Source: Actinomucor elegans
Lineage: Eukaryota > Mucoromycota > Mucoromycetes > Mucorales > Mucoraceae
Direction: 5' to 3'
DNA: 64,000 bases
Assembly: GCA_026027325.1 (NCBI GenBank)
Contig: JAMSLZ010000002.1
Location: 2,728,001-2,792,000 of the forward strand
How positions within the stretch are numbered: position 1 is the stretch's first letter; every line of letters starts with the position of its first letter. The notes under the pieces are model-generated. The model worked only from the letters and a program-made list of their open reading frames with translations, was not told the origin of the DNA and did not search any database. This document shows positions 1-10,271 of this stretch, piece by piece. Position numbers and translations under genes: made by a program.

Positions 1-555
1 ATAGTTCTGATAGTTACTTGTATCTTGACTGCCATAGTACAGTAATATACTGGCTAATTCTTCTGACATCATGCAATCATGATATATGTAATATATATCT
101 CGAGCTGCGTAATAGAGAGTTTATCATTCTTTTAACTTTCTCACAATGTTCCCTTTTGTTTCTTTTGAAATCGATTGAAGTCACTTGTTTATTTTAATAG
201 ATATATGAAAGGTAGTACTCAGTAAATGTATTTTAAGTTAAAAGAGATAAAACTGAGCGATACAAAAACTAAGAAAAATATGTCTTTTTTTTTTTGTAGG
301 GCAAACATCTTTGGTTACATTTATGTTTTGGCGAAAGCAGATATTTAATTTCGGATGCTTGTGATCGTAATTTCTTCCACATTGAATATGATACCACTGA
401 ACTTAATTTTGCGCATTGGAAATATACAAATTTATTTGCAAAACACATTTTTTTAAAAGGTATACTAGTCAACTACACTTCAAGATAGATTCAAGGCAAA
501 CCACTGAAACCATCTATTTTACGCAGGTTAATTCACTATTAAAAATGACTAGGCA
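1..555. other. Intergenic, AT-rich, no gene seen
   Basis: This stretch is the 3' flank of the minus-strand UGO1-like gene. I find no exon with a conserved protein, no tRNA and no clear repeat. The only open frame is a short minus-strand one at 269-472; it is lysine-rich, runs through a T tract and has no recognisable features. Confidence 0.5.
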
Positions 556-2091
556 TTAGGTGTTACCTTCTAAACCGTTCATTGTGTGAAATACAAAGAC
601 CATGACATTGGCAGCTAGTTGCATACCGAATCCTCTATATAATCCACGAATACCCCAAGCACTTGTTGTAGTAGGCGCGATTTTGGTGGCCTTTGATGGT
701 GTTTTAAGGAACATGTCCTCATCACTATCATCAGAAGATGAATCATCATTCCATTGCTGTTGCTGCTTCTTCTTCTTCTTGAGAGCGCTACTGTTACTTG
801 AACGTTTATGACGTGTACCTTCTTCCTTCATAATCTTGTACAAAGCATCCAAGACACCACGATATGGCTGAGGTCTCAAGGCTACTGTACTCTTAAACTC
901 ACCATTGACCTGACAATGCAAGCGCTTACGAATTGTTTCCAGAGGCAACATCAATAGCAACCCCAAGGTCGATAGCGCCAATTCAGCAGCACTATAAACA
1001 ATGGGCGAATCTGCTGCCGAGATCTTGAGCAAGCGTGCTATCAAGAGCGGTGTACTACAAGATAAAAGTGGCGTGATGATATGATAAAATAAGGTAGGAA
1101 TCAGGTTTTTTGATAAATAGATGCCACGTATACCGCCTTCTTCAGCCAACATAGTACGAAGAGCGTGAAAAGGACCATTATATTTGGTGCACAATGGCGA
1201 AGCTGATTGCACTACAAGACGAGTACGTATGATTTCTAATGGACTCAGCAAGACACCAACGACTAGATGAGAAGCAACCAAGGTTGTGATATTGGGTGTG
1301 ACATTATCCAAGTGCAATAATGGGATGGTATCATCATAAAGGCCGAATAGGTCGTTAAGTGCACTTTCTAATGAAGGACGTAGGATGGCACGAAGCATTT
1401 CATATACCCAAGTCACTCTTTGTCCTATGTTTTTGGTTAATATCAGTATACAATTTTAACTGTGATTATACCTTTAAACAAGGAGGTCCACCCTTCAGTG
1501 GGTTGTTTTACTATGGAACTCAGGATTTCTAATACGCCGCCGCCTTCCATGGGTGCCATTTGATGAACAGGTCGATTCTTATCATCATATACACTCACAG
1601 AAGATAAATTTTCTAAACGAATACGTATAGTGTCTATTGAAGTTCTTTCATCAGGTCTCTTAAAGAATGCATCTTCATCCTCCGAGTCTGTATCTACGTC
1701 AAACTGATGTATCTGGTTTTTTTTTTGTAATAAAGTATTAGATAGGTGTGTGACATACTATATGGGTTTGACTGTTTACCGAAGAAGAGTTGGACAGTTG
1801 TGAATTGGCTAATGGAATGCCAATTACTTCTACGTCTTGGTGAGGCGAATATTGCACTTGTAACAAAGTGGTACCCACTTCAAAAGGACTCGTCAACATA
1901 GTGACAAAATACTTTAATAAAGCAAAACTGGTACATCGAGCTGTAAAACTTTTCAAGTGATGTTGATTTTGTTGATCTTCGAGCAACACCAATGGACTGG
2001 CGTCTTGCGAAGGTAAGGAGGTATAGTTGTGATGATGGTGAAGTCCTGGAGTATAATAAGGTCTATGAGGATTGACCTTGGTTGTGGACAT
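556..2091 (-). CDS. UGO1: UGO1-like mitochondrial fusion/carrier protein
   Basis: Three exons on the minus strand: 1759-2091, 1472-1712 and 556-1424, with introns of 46 and 47 bp (GTATGT..CAG and GTATAA..TAG). They join in frame to 480 residues. The C-terminal two thirds look like a divergent mitochondrial carrier: the P-L-E-x-I-R signatures (PLEIIRTRL, PLETIRKRL), a W-T-S-L-F-K-G-Q-R stretch before a segment ending TWVYEMLRAIL, and a carrier-like G-I-R-G-L-Y-R-G-F-G near the end. This pattern is known from Ugo1 (SLC25A46 relatives), an outer-membrane protein linking the fusion GTPases. The N-terminus is polar with His/Ser runs. An acidic S/D/E patch and a poly-K/poly-Q patch interrupt the last repeat. 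Assignment to UGO1 rather than another atypical carrier is inference, though the motif order fits well. The start is the first ATG after a GA-repeat leader. Confidence 0.75.
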
Positions 2092-2526
2092 GATTAACAG
2101 CAAGACATATATACAAAGAGAGAGAGAGAGAGAGAAGAAAATATATAGTGTGGGGTTTTTTTTTTTATTGAAACTTTGTAATAACCGCCCTTGCAAGACT
2201 TACCTAGTAGTATTTTATGACTCAAATTTTATTTTTCTCGGATAACGCGTAGTAAGCTACTGAATTACGCGTTCAAACACTAAAAACTGACGCGACTCTC
2301 TTAATCTCTCTTTTACTGAGGCGTGTGCTGTCAGGTAAACTGTCAGGTAGACTGAATTGCATTTTTAGAATTGGTTTTATGGTTTAAAAAGTGTTATTTG
2401 GTGTTATAACAGAAAACAAGTTATTATATTGCACTTTTGAGTGTATGTGATGTTTCTGAGACTGTGTAGATGGAGTGTTGATCTTTTTTTAATAAGAAGA
2501 AAAAAAGATAAAAAAGGTCCTCTCTT
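2092..2526. promoter_or_regulatory. UGO1-like promoter region with palindromic ACGCGT pair
   Basis: This 435 bp spacer holds the promoter of the minus-strand UGO1-like gene and the 3' flank of the RRM gene. A (GA)n run at about 2118-2134 lies in the putative leader. Two ACGCGT boxes (2245-2250 and 2267-2272) form an inverted pair, AACGCGTA...TACGCGTT. ACGCGT is the MluI cell-cycle box of fungal G1/S promoters; whether it works that way here is inference. A 10-base direct repeat, CTGTCAGGTA, starts at 2328 and again at 2340. Confidence 0.4.
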
Positions 2527-3560
2527 TTAGTAAGGTGATCGAGCGCGAGGAGGATAAGGATCATATCTTGGTGGTGGAGGGCGACGGTCATAACGATCAT
2601 AGCGGTCGTAACGGTCGTATCTGTCATAACGATCATAACGATCGTAACGATCTCTTTCGTAACGATCATATCTAGGAGGATCATAACGGTCCATGTAAGA
2701 TCTTTCATAGTAACGATCATATCTAGGTTCGCCACGAGGAGGTCTACCACCATCTCTTCTTTCTCCACGGGCTATTGTATAGAAATATGAGATGATGTTA
2801 CTGACAATAGTGTTTTACTTACGTCCGCCACGCTTAGGTGGGCCATAATAACGACCAGGAGTAGGTGTTCTAGGTCTAGATCTCTTGGCCTAATTACAAG
2901 GTCAGTATATGTATCAGCTCCTTAAAACTCTATCTGTTGTGTACCTTTTCGACAGTGACTACGCGTCCATCGACTTCAGTACCACTAATACCAGTAATAG
3001 CTCTGTCAGCGTCTTCAGGATTAGCCATACGAATGAAACCAAATCCACGTGATTCACGGGTATGAGGATCAAACATGATTTCAGCTTTATTAACCTATAA
3101 AGAAAGATTTTCATTGTAGGTATAGACTATAAACAATAACATTTGAACAAACCTTGCCGTATTTTCCAAAGAGATCTTCTAAATCAACACCCGTGGTTCT
3201 AACAGAAAGACCAGTGATAAACAGATTGTCTCCAGGGTTGATATCTTCCTCTTCACGACTATCAAGTTGATGGATTGTTGTGTGTGAATTAAAACTGAAA
3301 ATATGTGTGATGGTTCTGTTTTGTTGCTTTTTTAATATATTAAAGCTGAAGATTGTGCTTACATTGGTTCTCTTGAACGAGAACGGCTTCGGTATCTGTG
3401 GTCGCTGTGATCGCGGCCAGGTGAGCGGGAACGAGAGCGAGAACGAGAGCGACGTCCTCTTTCATCTGAAACGCGTTGGTCAACTAGATTCATCATGATC
3501 AGTCAATCAATCCTTTAATTGCTGATGAAATACCATACCTGTATTATCAATTTCGCTCAT
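2527..3560 (-). CDS. Tra2-like SR/RRM splicing factor
   Basis: Six exons (3539-3560, 3363-3483, 3153-3294, 2945-3094, 2823-2889, 2527-2771) join to 248 residues. Order: short acidic start, an RS-rich block (alternating R and S, about residues 20-45), one RRM (about 65-145), then an R/G/P linker and a C-terminal tail of tandem D-R-Y triplets ending ARSPY. The RRM shows RNP2 (LFITGL) and RNP1 (RGFGFI). RS-RRM-RS order with a G/R-rich linker is that of transformer-2 and related SR proteins, which bind exonic enhancers and recruit the spliceosome. The very short first exon (22 nt) and many introns resemble metazoan SR genes, which often autoregulate by splicing; that is not shown here. The D-R-Y tail is a coding microsatellite (2580-2720) and may vary in length among strains. 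Confidence 0.85.
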
Positions 3561-4659
3561 CTTCAAAAATGCCTTTATGAATTAGAAAAGAAACAAAAGA
3601 GATGGAAAAACAAGGAAAGAAAAGTGTGAAAATTTTCAACTAAACTAGATGATTGGGATACGTCATCTGGTATTTGCAAGTCACAGCTTAAATCATTGGC
3701 CTTTAGTAAACCAATACACGTGTTTGATTGGTTTTAATTCAAAAACACTTTTCAACAGGGCGTTTTTAGGGATCTATGAAGGCTTTTATTGGCTAGCGAC
3801 GTTTCAAATATTGGGGGGACGGATGGAAAAAATAGAAATCTGGAGCTCATCTAAACCACAAGCATTAGATGCAATTCCTCAATAATAATAATAAAAAAGG
3901 GCGCAACTAAATACCAGATTTATTAATACAGTTTGCACAGAATTTGATTACGTATCTAGTTATAAAAAGAATGTTATATTTGACATTGAATATAGGAGAT
4001 TTTACTTGAGTTACTAATTTTTTTTTGAGTATTTTGATTGGCAATAACAAGTTGACGTTTTTCTTGGAAAAAAATAGAATACAATATAAAGTTGCATCAG
4101 AACATTGCATAAATGTTCTTAATATAAATGATTTCTTTTAAAATTACTGACTGTCAAACAAAAGATTCAAAATCTCTAGGAATTCGATCTCGGGGTATCC
4201 ATTCGAAAACCGTCGAGCTTTTTATTGGTTGATGATATTTTAAACATTTACTACTGAATAAAAAAAGAACTTTCATTTTTGCTTTGAATGATATATAATA
4301 GTATACACATGAGGAACTTATTAACAAAGTCTTTAGAGAACTTTATTGCGTATTGAATGAAAATCATTTTGTATTTCTCTAAATTTGCTGGGTTGTGTTT
4401 GATGAGAATCTGATTTTGGGATTTTTTGAAATATAGTCATAATCTTATTTTGTATGCAATCATAGAAATATGTACTTTCGATTATGTATAAATAATGCCT
4501 TTAAAATGCGATATGCATGCTTCATAAAACATGAGTTTATATACGATTTACCTTTCATCATATTAAATACATCCCTACTATAAACTTTGCTTCGGGAGAA
4601 GGACTATGTATTCTGAATACGATGAACCGATTAATAAATCAAAGGTAAATAGGCACAGT
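3561..4659. other. Intergenic, nothing recognised
   Basis: This region is the promoter of the RRM gene on the right side of its start and the 3' flank of the TatD gene. Two short open frames (3649-3885 on plus, 3907-4110 on minus) have no conserved motif, no supporting splice neighbours and ordinary AT-rich composition. I see no RNA gene. Confidence 0.5.
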
Positions 4660-5766
4660 TTATTGGATGTTTTGATTAACAAATCGTAGCCAATTCTTGT
4701 GAGTAGTTTCCACCACCTGCTTAATGCTCCATCCTCTCGCTTCTGCTACAATCTTTGTGATTTCCACCATACATTGATCCATACCCACCGGCGTATTTAA
4801 ATCCGATTCGATCAATAAACGATCCTCTGGTACCACTTTAATCAATTCCATCAACTTTTTAGCTGGTATTAATCTTGCATTGATTACGACCGAAAAAGAC
4901 ACGAATATCTCGTGCCCCTTTAGCTCCAAAAACTGTTTAATGGTCGCTGGAGCACCGCCAAACGAATGCAAACACATGCGCAGTGTGTGAGGCGCAACCT
5001 TGAACTTTTTGAGCTGTCTTCCACTAAAGTTTTTGGCTTGTGCTTGTAAATAACTGAGCAAATGGCCTTGGCCTTGCACACAGTGGACGCTGATGCCTCG
5101 GTTGAGCTCACGCGCCAGCTTGCATTGAATGTCCAAGATAGCAAGCTGATGTTCGATTGTAGTCTGGACTGATGTGGGCTTTTTACCATGCCAATCGAAA
5201 GTACCACCAGGTAATAAACGTGCTGAACGGTCAATGCCAACTTCGCCAACGAGTGCGTGTGGATGATCGAGAAGGTGCTGGCGCAGGTTGGGATACCAAG
5301 TATCATAAGAAAAAGGCGCTGATAGAGCTTGTATCATTTCTTCTAGCTCATCGTCTTGCTTTGAGGTGAGTACATTTCTATAATGTGTATCTGTGGACGC
5401 GCCTTCAGGCATAAGAAAATGAGAAAACCAAGGATGAATGCCTACGACACAATGTTAAATGAAATCGCTAAAGATTTCTCAGGATTTTTTTAGGGCCTTA
5501 CCAAAGGAAGGTATACATTTGTTGTCTTGTTTCTGGTTACAGTCTTTGGCTACTTTTGATACAGTATCCCAATCGTCTTGTCGGACACCCATAATGGTGA
5601 TATGTCCTGTTTTTAGCTCGGCGATCTTGGACAGGTTCTCGAGATCGTCATGTGGATGGCAGTGAGAATCGCATAAATCTTTATATAACAAAACATCAAA
5701 CTCTTCTTTCGAAGAAGGTATATTGTGCTCGAGGAATTTGGTGTCTACTTCATTGAATTGGCACAT
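4660..5766 (-). CDS. TatD-family metal-dependent hydrolase (Scn1-like)
   Basis: Two exons (5502-5766 and 4660-5441), intron of 60 bp, give 348 residues. The amidohydrolase TIM-barrel metal ligands are visible: D-S-H-C-H-P-H-D near residue 32, G-E-V-G-I-D in the middle, S-V-H-C, and the late S-D-L-N-T-P carrying the last Asp. The exon junction falls inside the conserved F-G-I-H-P-W, which supports the splice. Length and the LHSFGG and ESD motifs match fungal Scn1/Cut9-interacting proteins, a TatD branch tied genetically to the anaphase-promoting complex in fission yeast. TatD relatives are 3'-5' DNases or exonucleases; the substrate here is unknown. It shares a 210 bp spacer with the divergent beta-adaptin gene. 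Confidence 0.85.
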
Positions 5767-5976
5767 TATGCTCTTTTTTTTTACGCGAATACTTTTGCTG
5801 AGTTAACCAACAAGTAGCATAAACTAAACGGTAAAAAGGTATTAATTGACTGAAGTCAAATATTGACCAATGATATCGCGTTAATTAGATACGATGATGA
5901 AGAAACAAAACTCGTTTTGCAGCACTTTTTTCTTTTTCTTCAGTAGTGATTCGTTTCCTGGACAAAACAACAAAAC
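5767..5976. promoter_or_regulatory. Divergent promoter, TatD-like / beta-adaptin
   Basis: This 210 bp spacer separates two start codons pointing away from each other, so it must hold both core promoters. A CCAAT box lies at 5867-5871 in the plus orientation, about 105 bp before the adaptin ATG. No clear TATA box is seen. Shared regulation is inference from the arrangement. Confidence 0.45.
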
Positions 5977-8389
5977 ATGTCTGACGCAAAGTACTTTCAA
6001 AGAGGTAATCTCGAAATACGCAACTTAGCGATAACTAGAATGTAACAATGTCTCGAATAACCTAGGTAAAATTCAGGAACTTCGAGCAGAACTCACGTCC
6101 GAGAAGCGTGATCAAAAGCATCAACGCAAAAAGACAGTGATGAAGAAAATTGTAGCCAATATGACTATGGGAAATGACATGTCGCCTTTATTTCCCGACA
6201 TTTTAAACGTGATGCAAGTTCCTGTGTTGGAAATCAAAAAGATGGTCTACCTTTACATCATCAATTACGCTCGTACCAAACCTGATATGGCTGTTATGGC
6301 TATATCCATGTTTATCAAGGTAACTAAAGCAGAGCTAGACCGAGAATCATTTTTCAATTAAGCTGTTTGATAGGATGTAGAGGACCCAAACCCTTTAATT
6401 CGCGCGTTAGCTATTCGTACCATGGGCTATATCCAAGTAGAGAAGATTGTGGACGTATTGGTGGACCCACTTCGACATAGTTTAAGAGACAGAGACCCCT
6501 ATGTGAGAAAGACAGCAGCTACTTGTGTAGCAAAGCTTTATATGTATGATCGAGTGCTGGTGGAAAGCGAGCATTTTGTCGATATGTTAAGAGACCTTCT
6601 TGCGGACCCTAATCCTACAGTAAGCATGACTTGAATAATATGGAAAGATGGCTAATATTTTTTTTTATTTTTATTATTTGTTTCTTAGGTAGTTGCAAAC
6701 GCTGTGGCTGCATTGACTGAGATTTCTGAACGCTCAGATAGTATTCAGCTTAGACTCAACCATTCTATTGCCAGTAAACTAGTTGCAGCTTTGGGTGAAT
6801 GCTCTGAATGGGGTCAAACATCCATCTTGGAAGCACTTATGTATTATGTGCCTCAGGAATCTGGTGATGCAGAAATGCTTGCTGAACGAATTTCGCCTCG
6901 TCTTCAACACGCTAACTCTGCCGTTGTCTTGACAGCGACCAAAGTAATGATGTATTTGATGAATTATATGAGCAGCGATGATGATATCAATCAATTATGT
7001 CGCAAGCTGGGTCCTCCTCTTGGTAAGTCTTCAATTGATAATCAATTAGAATGAAACTCAATTCTTCAATTATATCAGTCACTCTGCTAGCTTCTGGTTA
7101 TGAAGTCCAGTACGTTGCCTTGAGAAATATTCAACTTATTATTCAAAGAAGACCTGAGATTTTGAAAAACGATATCAAGGTCTTCTTTTGCAAGTATGAT
7201 GACCCTATCTGTGTCAAGCTTGGTAAATTGGAGATCATCTTTAGACTGGCAAATGATAAAAACGTTGATATAGTCCTGAATGAATTGAAAGAGTATGATA
7301 TCGAATATATATAATCAACGGATACTAATTCATTTTTAATAGGTATGCTGCAGAAGTAGACGTTGATTTTGTTAGAAAGGCTGTGCGAGCAATTGGTAGA
7401 TTAGCAGTAAAGATTGAATCGGCTGCGGATAAATGTATTTCTGCCCTTTTGGAATTAATTCAAACCAAGGTCAACTATGTTGTTCAAGAAGCCATCATCG
7501 TTATCAGAGTAAGTAGTAGATGTAGTGAACTAAGACATGTAAATTCATCTTTGTAAATAGGACATTTTTAGAAAATACCCTAATCAATACGAAAGTATCA
7601 TTTCAACTCTTTGTGAAAACTTGGATGATCTCGATGAACCAGAAGCCAAGGCTTCAATGATTTGGATTATTGGACAATACGCTGACAGAATTGAAAACGC
7701 TGATCAATTGCTAGATGACTTTTTATACACTTTCTTGGAAGAACCTTATGAAGTAAGTAATCCTGTGTATTTGTAACACGAAATTAATAAATATTTGCTA
7801 GGTGCAATTGGCATTATTAACGGCTACAGTCAAATTATTTGTGCAAAGACCTACTGTAGGTCAAGAACTTGTACCTAAAGTCCTTAAATGGGCCACTGAA
7901 GAAGTAGATAATCCTGATTTACGTGATCGAGGTTATATCTATTGGCGTTTACTTTCCACTGATCCTGCAGCTGCTAAAGCTGTCGTTTTGTCTGATAAAC
8001 CAGCCATTACTACTGAAAGTGATAATCTAGACCCCAATTTTTTGGATGAGCTCTTGCTTCATATTGGCTCGCTTGCTTCCATTTACCACAAGAGTCCTAC
8101 TACTTTCATTAACCGTTATAAGCCACGCTACCTGTTACCTTCTCCTGCACTTCGTTCCAGATCAGATAGCAGTCGACCTGTCCAACAGCAGCAATCACAA
8201 CAGCCTATCCTTCAGCAAGAACAATACCAACAATTGCAACAACAACAACAGCAGCAGCAGCAACAACAACAACAACAGTTAAGTGCGTCAGCTCAGTTTA
8301 ATGACTGGAGCTATAATGCGGCAACAAGTAATAATCGAATTGTCCCCATACAAACTAGTAACCCATATTCCACTGATCTGCTACAATAA
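5977..8389 (+). CDS. AP-1/AP-2 complex beta subunit (beta-adaptin)
   Basis: Eight exons: 5977-6004, 6066-6319, 6374-6619, 6689-7022, 7079-7292, 7343-7508, 7561-7752 and 7802-8389, giving 673 residues. The N-terminus (MSDAKYF...), VYLYIINYA, the [15 protein letters not shown] block, DPYVRKTAA and the KYDDP segment are classic beta-adaptin trunk sequence, an Armadillo-like solenoid. The trunk ends near residue 585 and is followed by a glutamine-rich hinge (a CAA/CAG tract near 8235-8280) and a short tail. No folded ear domain follows. Loss of the ear is also seen in some yeast beta-adaptins. The protein should act in clathrin adaptor coats at the trans-Golgi or endosome (AP-1) or plasma membrane (AP-2); sequence by eye cannot decide, and one beta may serve both. 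It converges on ERG28 with 172 bp between stop codons. Confidence 0.92.
8236..8280 (+). repeat. Coding CAA/CAG microsatellite
   Basis: A run of CAA and CAG codons in the beta-adaptin gene encodes a nearly pure glutamine tract in the hinge after the trunk. Mixed codons slow but do not stop slippage, so length variation between isolates is likely. Confidence 0.8.
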
Positions 8390-8561
8390 TTACCCCCCAT
8401 CTAAATAAACATACATTAACTAAACCTCCATAGTGATACTCTATTTGTACATGTAATAAGAGTGGTGCGCTTTATTGGCCGTCACTTTGTTTTTTTCTAT
8501 CAAAAACTCGGATTGAAGTAGTAGTAGCAGCGCGGTATTGTCATTAAGAAAACAAGGTGAT

Positions 8562-9171
8562 TTAATAGAATTGGACATATTGATCTTTCACTTGAGTAAG
8601 CCAGATAAGGGAAGTCACTACAGACAGAGGTCGATGAGTATTTTGAAAGACACGTTTATACTCTTTCAAATCTTACCAGCAACGAACAGAGGAGACATGA
8701 AGGGTCCGTTCAATTTGCAACCACGGAAAATGAAAAGTTCACCAGCGTAATGGGTCAAGGCAATGACATAGGTCCAAATACCAAGATCATACATACTGTT
8801 ATGAATTGAGTTAGTCTAAGCTCTCGACTATCTATTACAAAATACTTGCAATTTGTGTTGAAGATGGAAAGCGGCATAGATACGGATCATACTAACAGAC
8901 CAAGTCCAAGTAGCGAAAAGACGGCCACTCAAGGGAGTCACTATATTTACACGTCAATGCTATTTTTTTTTTTTTTTTATTTATCCTTGCTCCGTAAATA
9001 CTAACCTTCTTCGGGCTTGTTGGCATAAACGCGCTTAGTCAAAGAACTTGTACAAAAGTTTTGAATAGAGTTAAAGATACCGAGAGCTGAAGTGAATAAG
9101 AGCCATTTGGGAAGATAACCTTCTGGAAGTGTAGAGAAAACCTCGGCGAACTGACTATAATACGCTTCCAT
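8562..9171 (-). CDS. ERG28: ERG28, ergosterol biosynthesis scaffold protein
   Basis: Four exons (9006-9171, 8850-8940, 8677-8795, 8562-8617) give 143 residues, the usual Erg28 length. Recognisable parts are the start with L-P-K-W-L-L-F, S-I-Q-N, the V-T-P-L-S-G-R-L-F-A-T-W-T block, Y-A-A-F-H, and Y-D-L-G-I-W-T-Y-V-I-A. Four hydrophobic segments are expected. Erg28 is an ER membrane tether that holds the C-4 demethylation enzymes (Erg25, Erg26, Erg27) together. The second intron (8796-8849) only works with a GC donor: exon end AAATT, then GCAAGT, acceptor CAG. The nearest GT donors break the frame before the conserved M-Y-D-L. The other two introns are GT-AG. The start ATG is well defined by homology. 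Confidence 0.93.
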
Positions 9172-10271
9172 CTTTTTTTAAAATATATATATATATATAT
9201 AACAAAGTAAACAGAAGAAAAAGAAAAGGGTTAATATATAAAGTGGATGATTATGTCCCCAGCAAAAAAAAAGAAAAAGAAAAAAAGTGACACACAGAGA
9301 ATGAGCGGGATTAAGATTTCTGCTGCATTGAGGTCCATAGGAAGAACAAAGCCATGAAATAGCCATCTACTTCACTGCCTTATAAGACGATTCCAACTGC
9401 CTCAGCTCTGACTGTTAGGTTCATTGGTCTTTTATTACAATATAAATGCGCAGAAAAAAAAGTGTTTGGATGTAGAAGAGCTTGGCGAAGGGTAGTATTA
9501 TTGGCGGAAGCTAAATATGCGCAAACATCTGCAGAATTAAAGTAAAACAAGTGTAGTTGCCAAAGTATATCTTTAAATAATAGATGCAACAGCACATTCT
9601 GCATGTAAACTATTGCTTAAAAACGAAATTTGGTTGGGATTGATGGATCTTTGAGAATTGGTTTGTATAAACGCATTTCTTTTATTATAGCCAATTGCTA
9701 AAATGAGATACATCTATTTCTCTTAAGTAAAATAATAATGCAAGTTATTATATGCGACAGTAAGCTGGAACTGGTCAAGGAAGATGCCAAAATTTCTAAG
9801 ATATATCACCCTTGGAAAGTTTCATATTAGCATCATTACAATCTTTGGCTAATTCTTTGTTTAACATTACATCTGATAACTACTACATATTTAGAATGAG
9901 GTAGGACATCTATTACCTTCTTCATTTAAACTGAATTACAATAGATTTAATTCATCTGTCAATAATTGTTGCATTTTACATGTACTAGTTTACATTATTA
10001 TGATTTATAATCTATGGATCCTACTGATTTCGGTTAAATGTCGCATCTAATAAGTAACCTATACTCAGAATCAGCTAGTATGCCTATTGGGGTCTTTATT
10101 GGAAATAGGCTTTGGTGAATTTACTTTGATTCTTTCTACTGTAACCTTGTATAGACTACGCGTTATCAAGTCCTTTTAAACCTCGATAGACAAAGTATAC
10201 GCATACTTGTTGTTTAACAAAGTATCCTCTTTTTTATTATTTCAATAGATAACATGTAGATAAATAGAGGA
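9172..10271. other. Intergenic; (TA)n run and one ~175 bp-family repeat
   Basis: A (TA)n microsatellite at 9183-9201 sits just upstream of the ERG28 start, probably in the promoter or leader, followed by A/T-rich DNA. One copy of the dispersed repeat lies at 10011-10093. Short open frames at 9178-9366 and 9380-9604 have no conserved features. No RNA gene is seen. Confidence 0.5.
10011..10093 (+). repeat. ~175 bp repeat family, single copy
   Basis: The segment carries the family landmarks in order: a GATC-containing start, an ACTGATTTCGGT core, ATGTCGCATCTAATAAGTA, and CTCAGAATCAGCTA. The same order recurs at ten or more intergenic places in this window. Confidence 0.6.
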
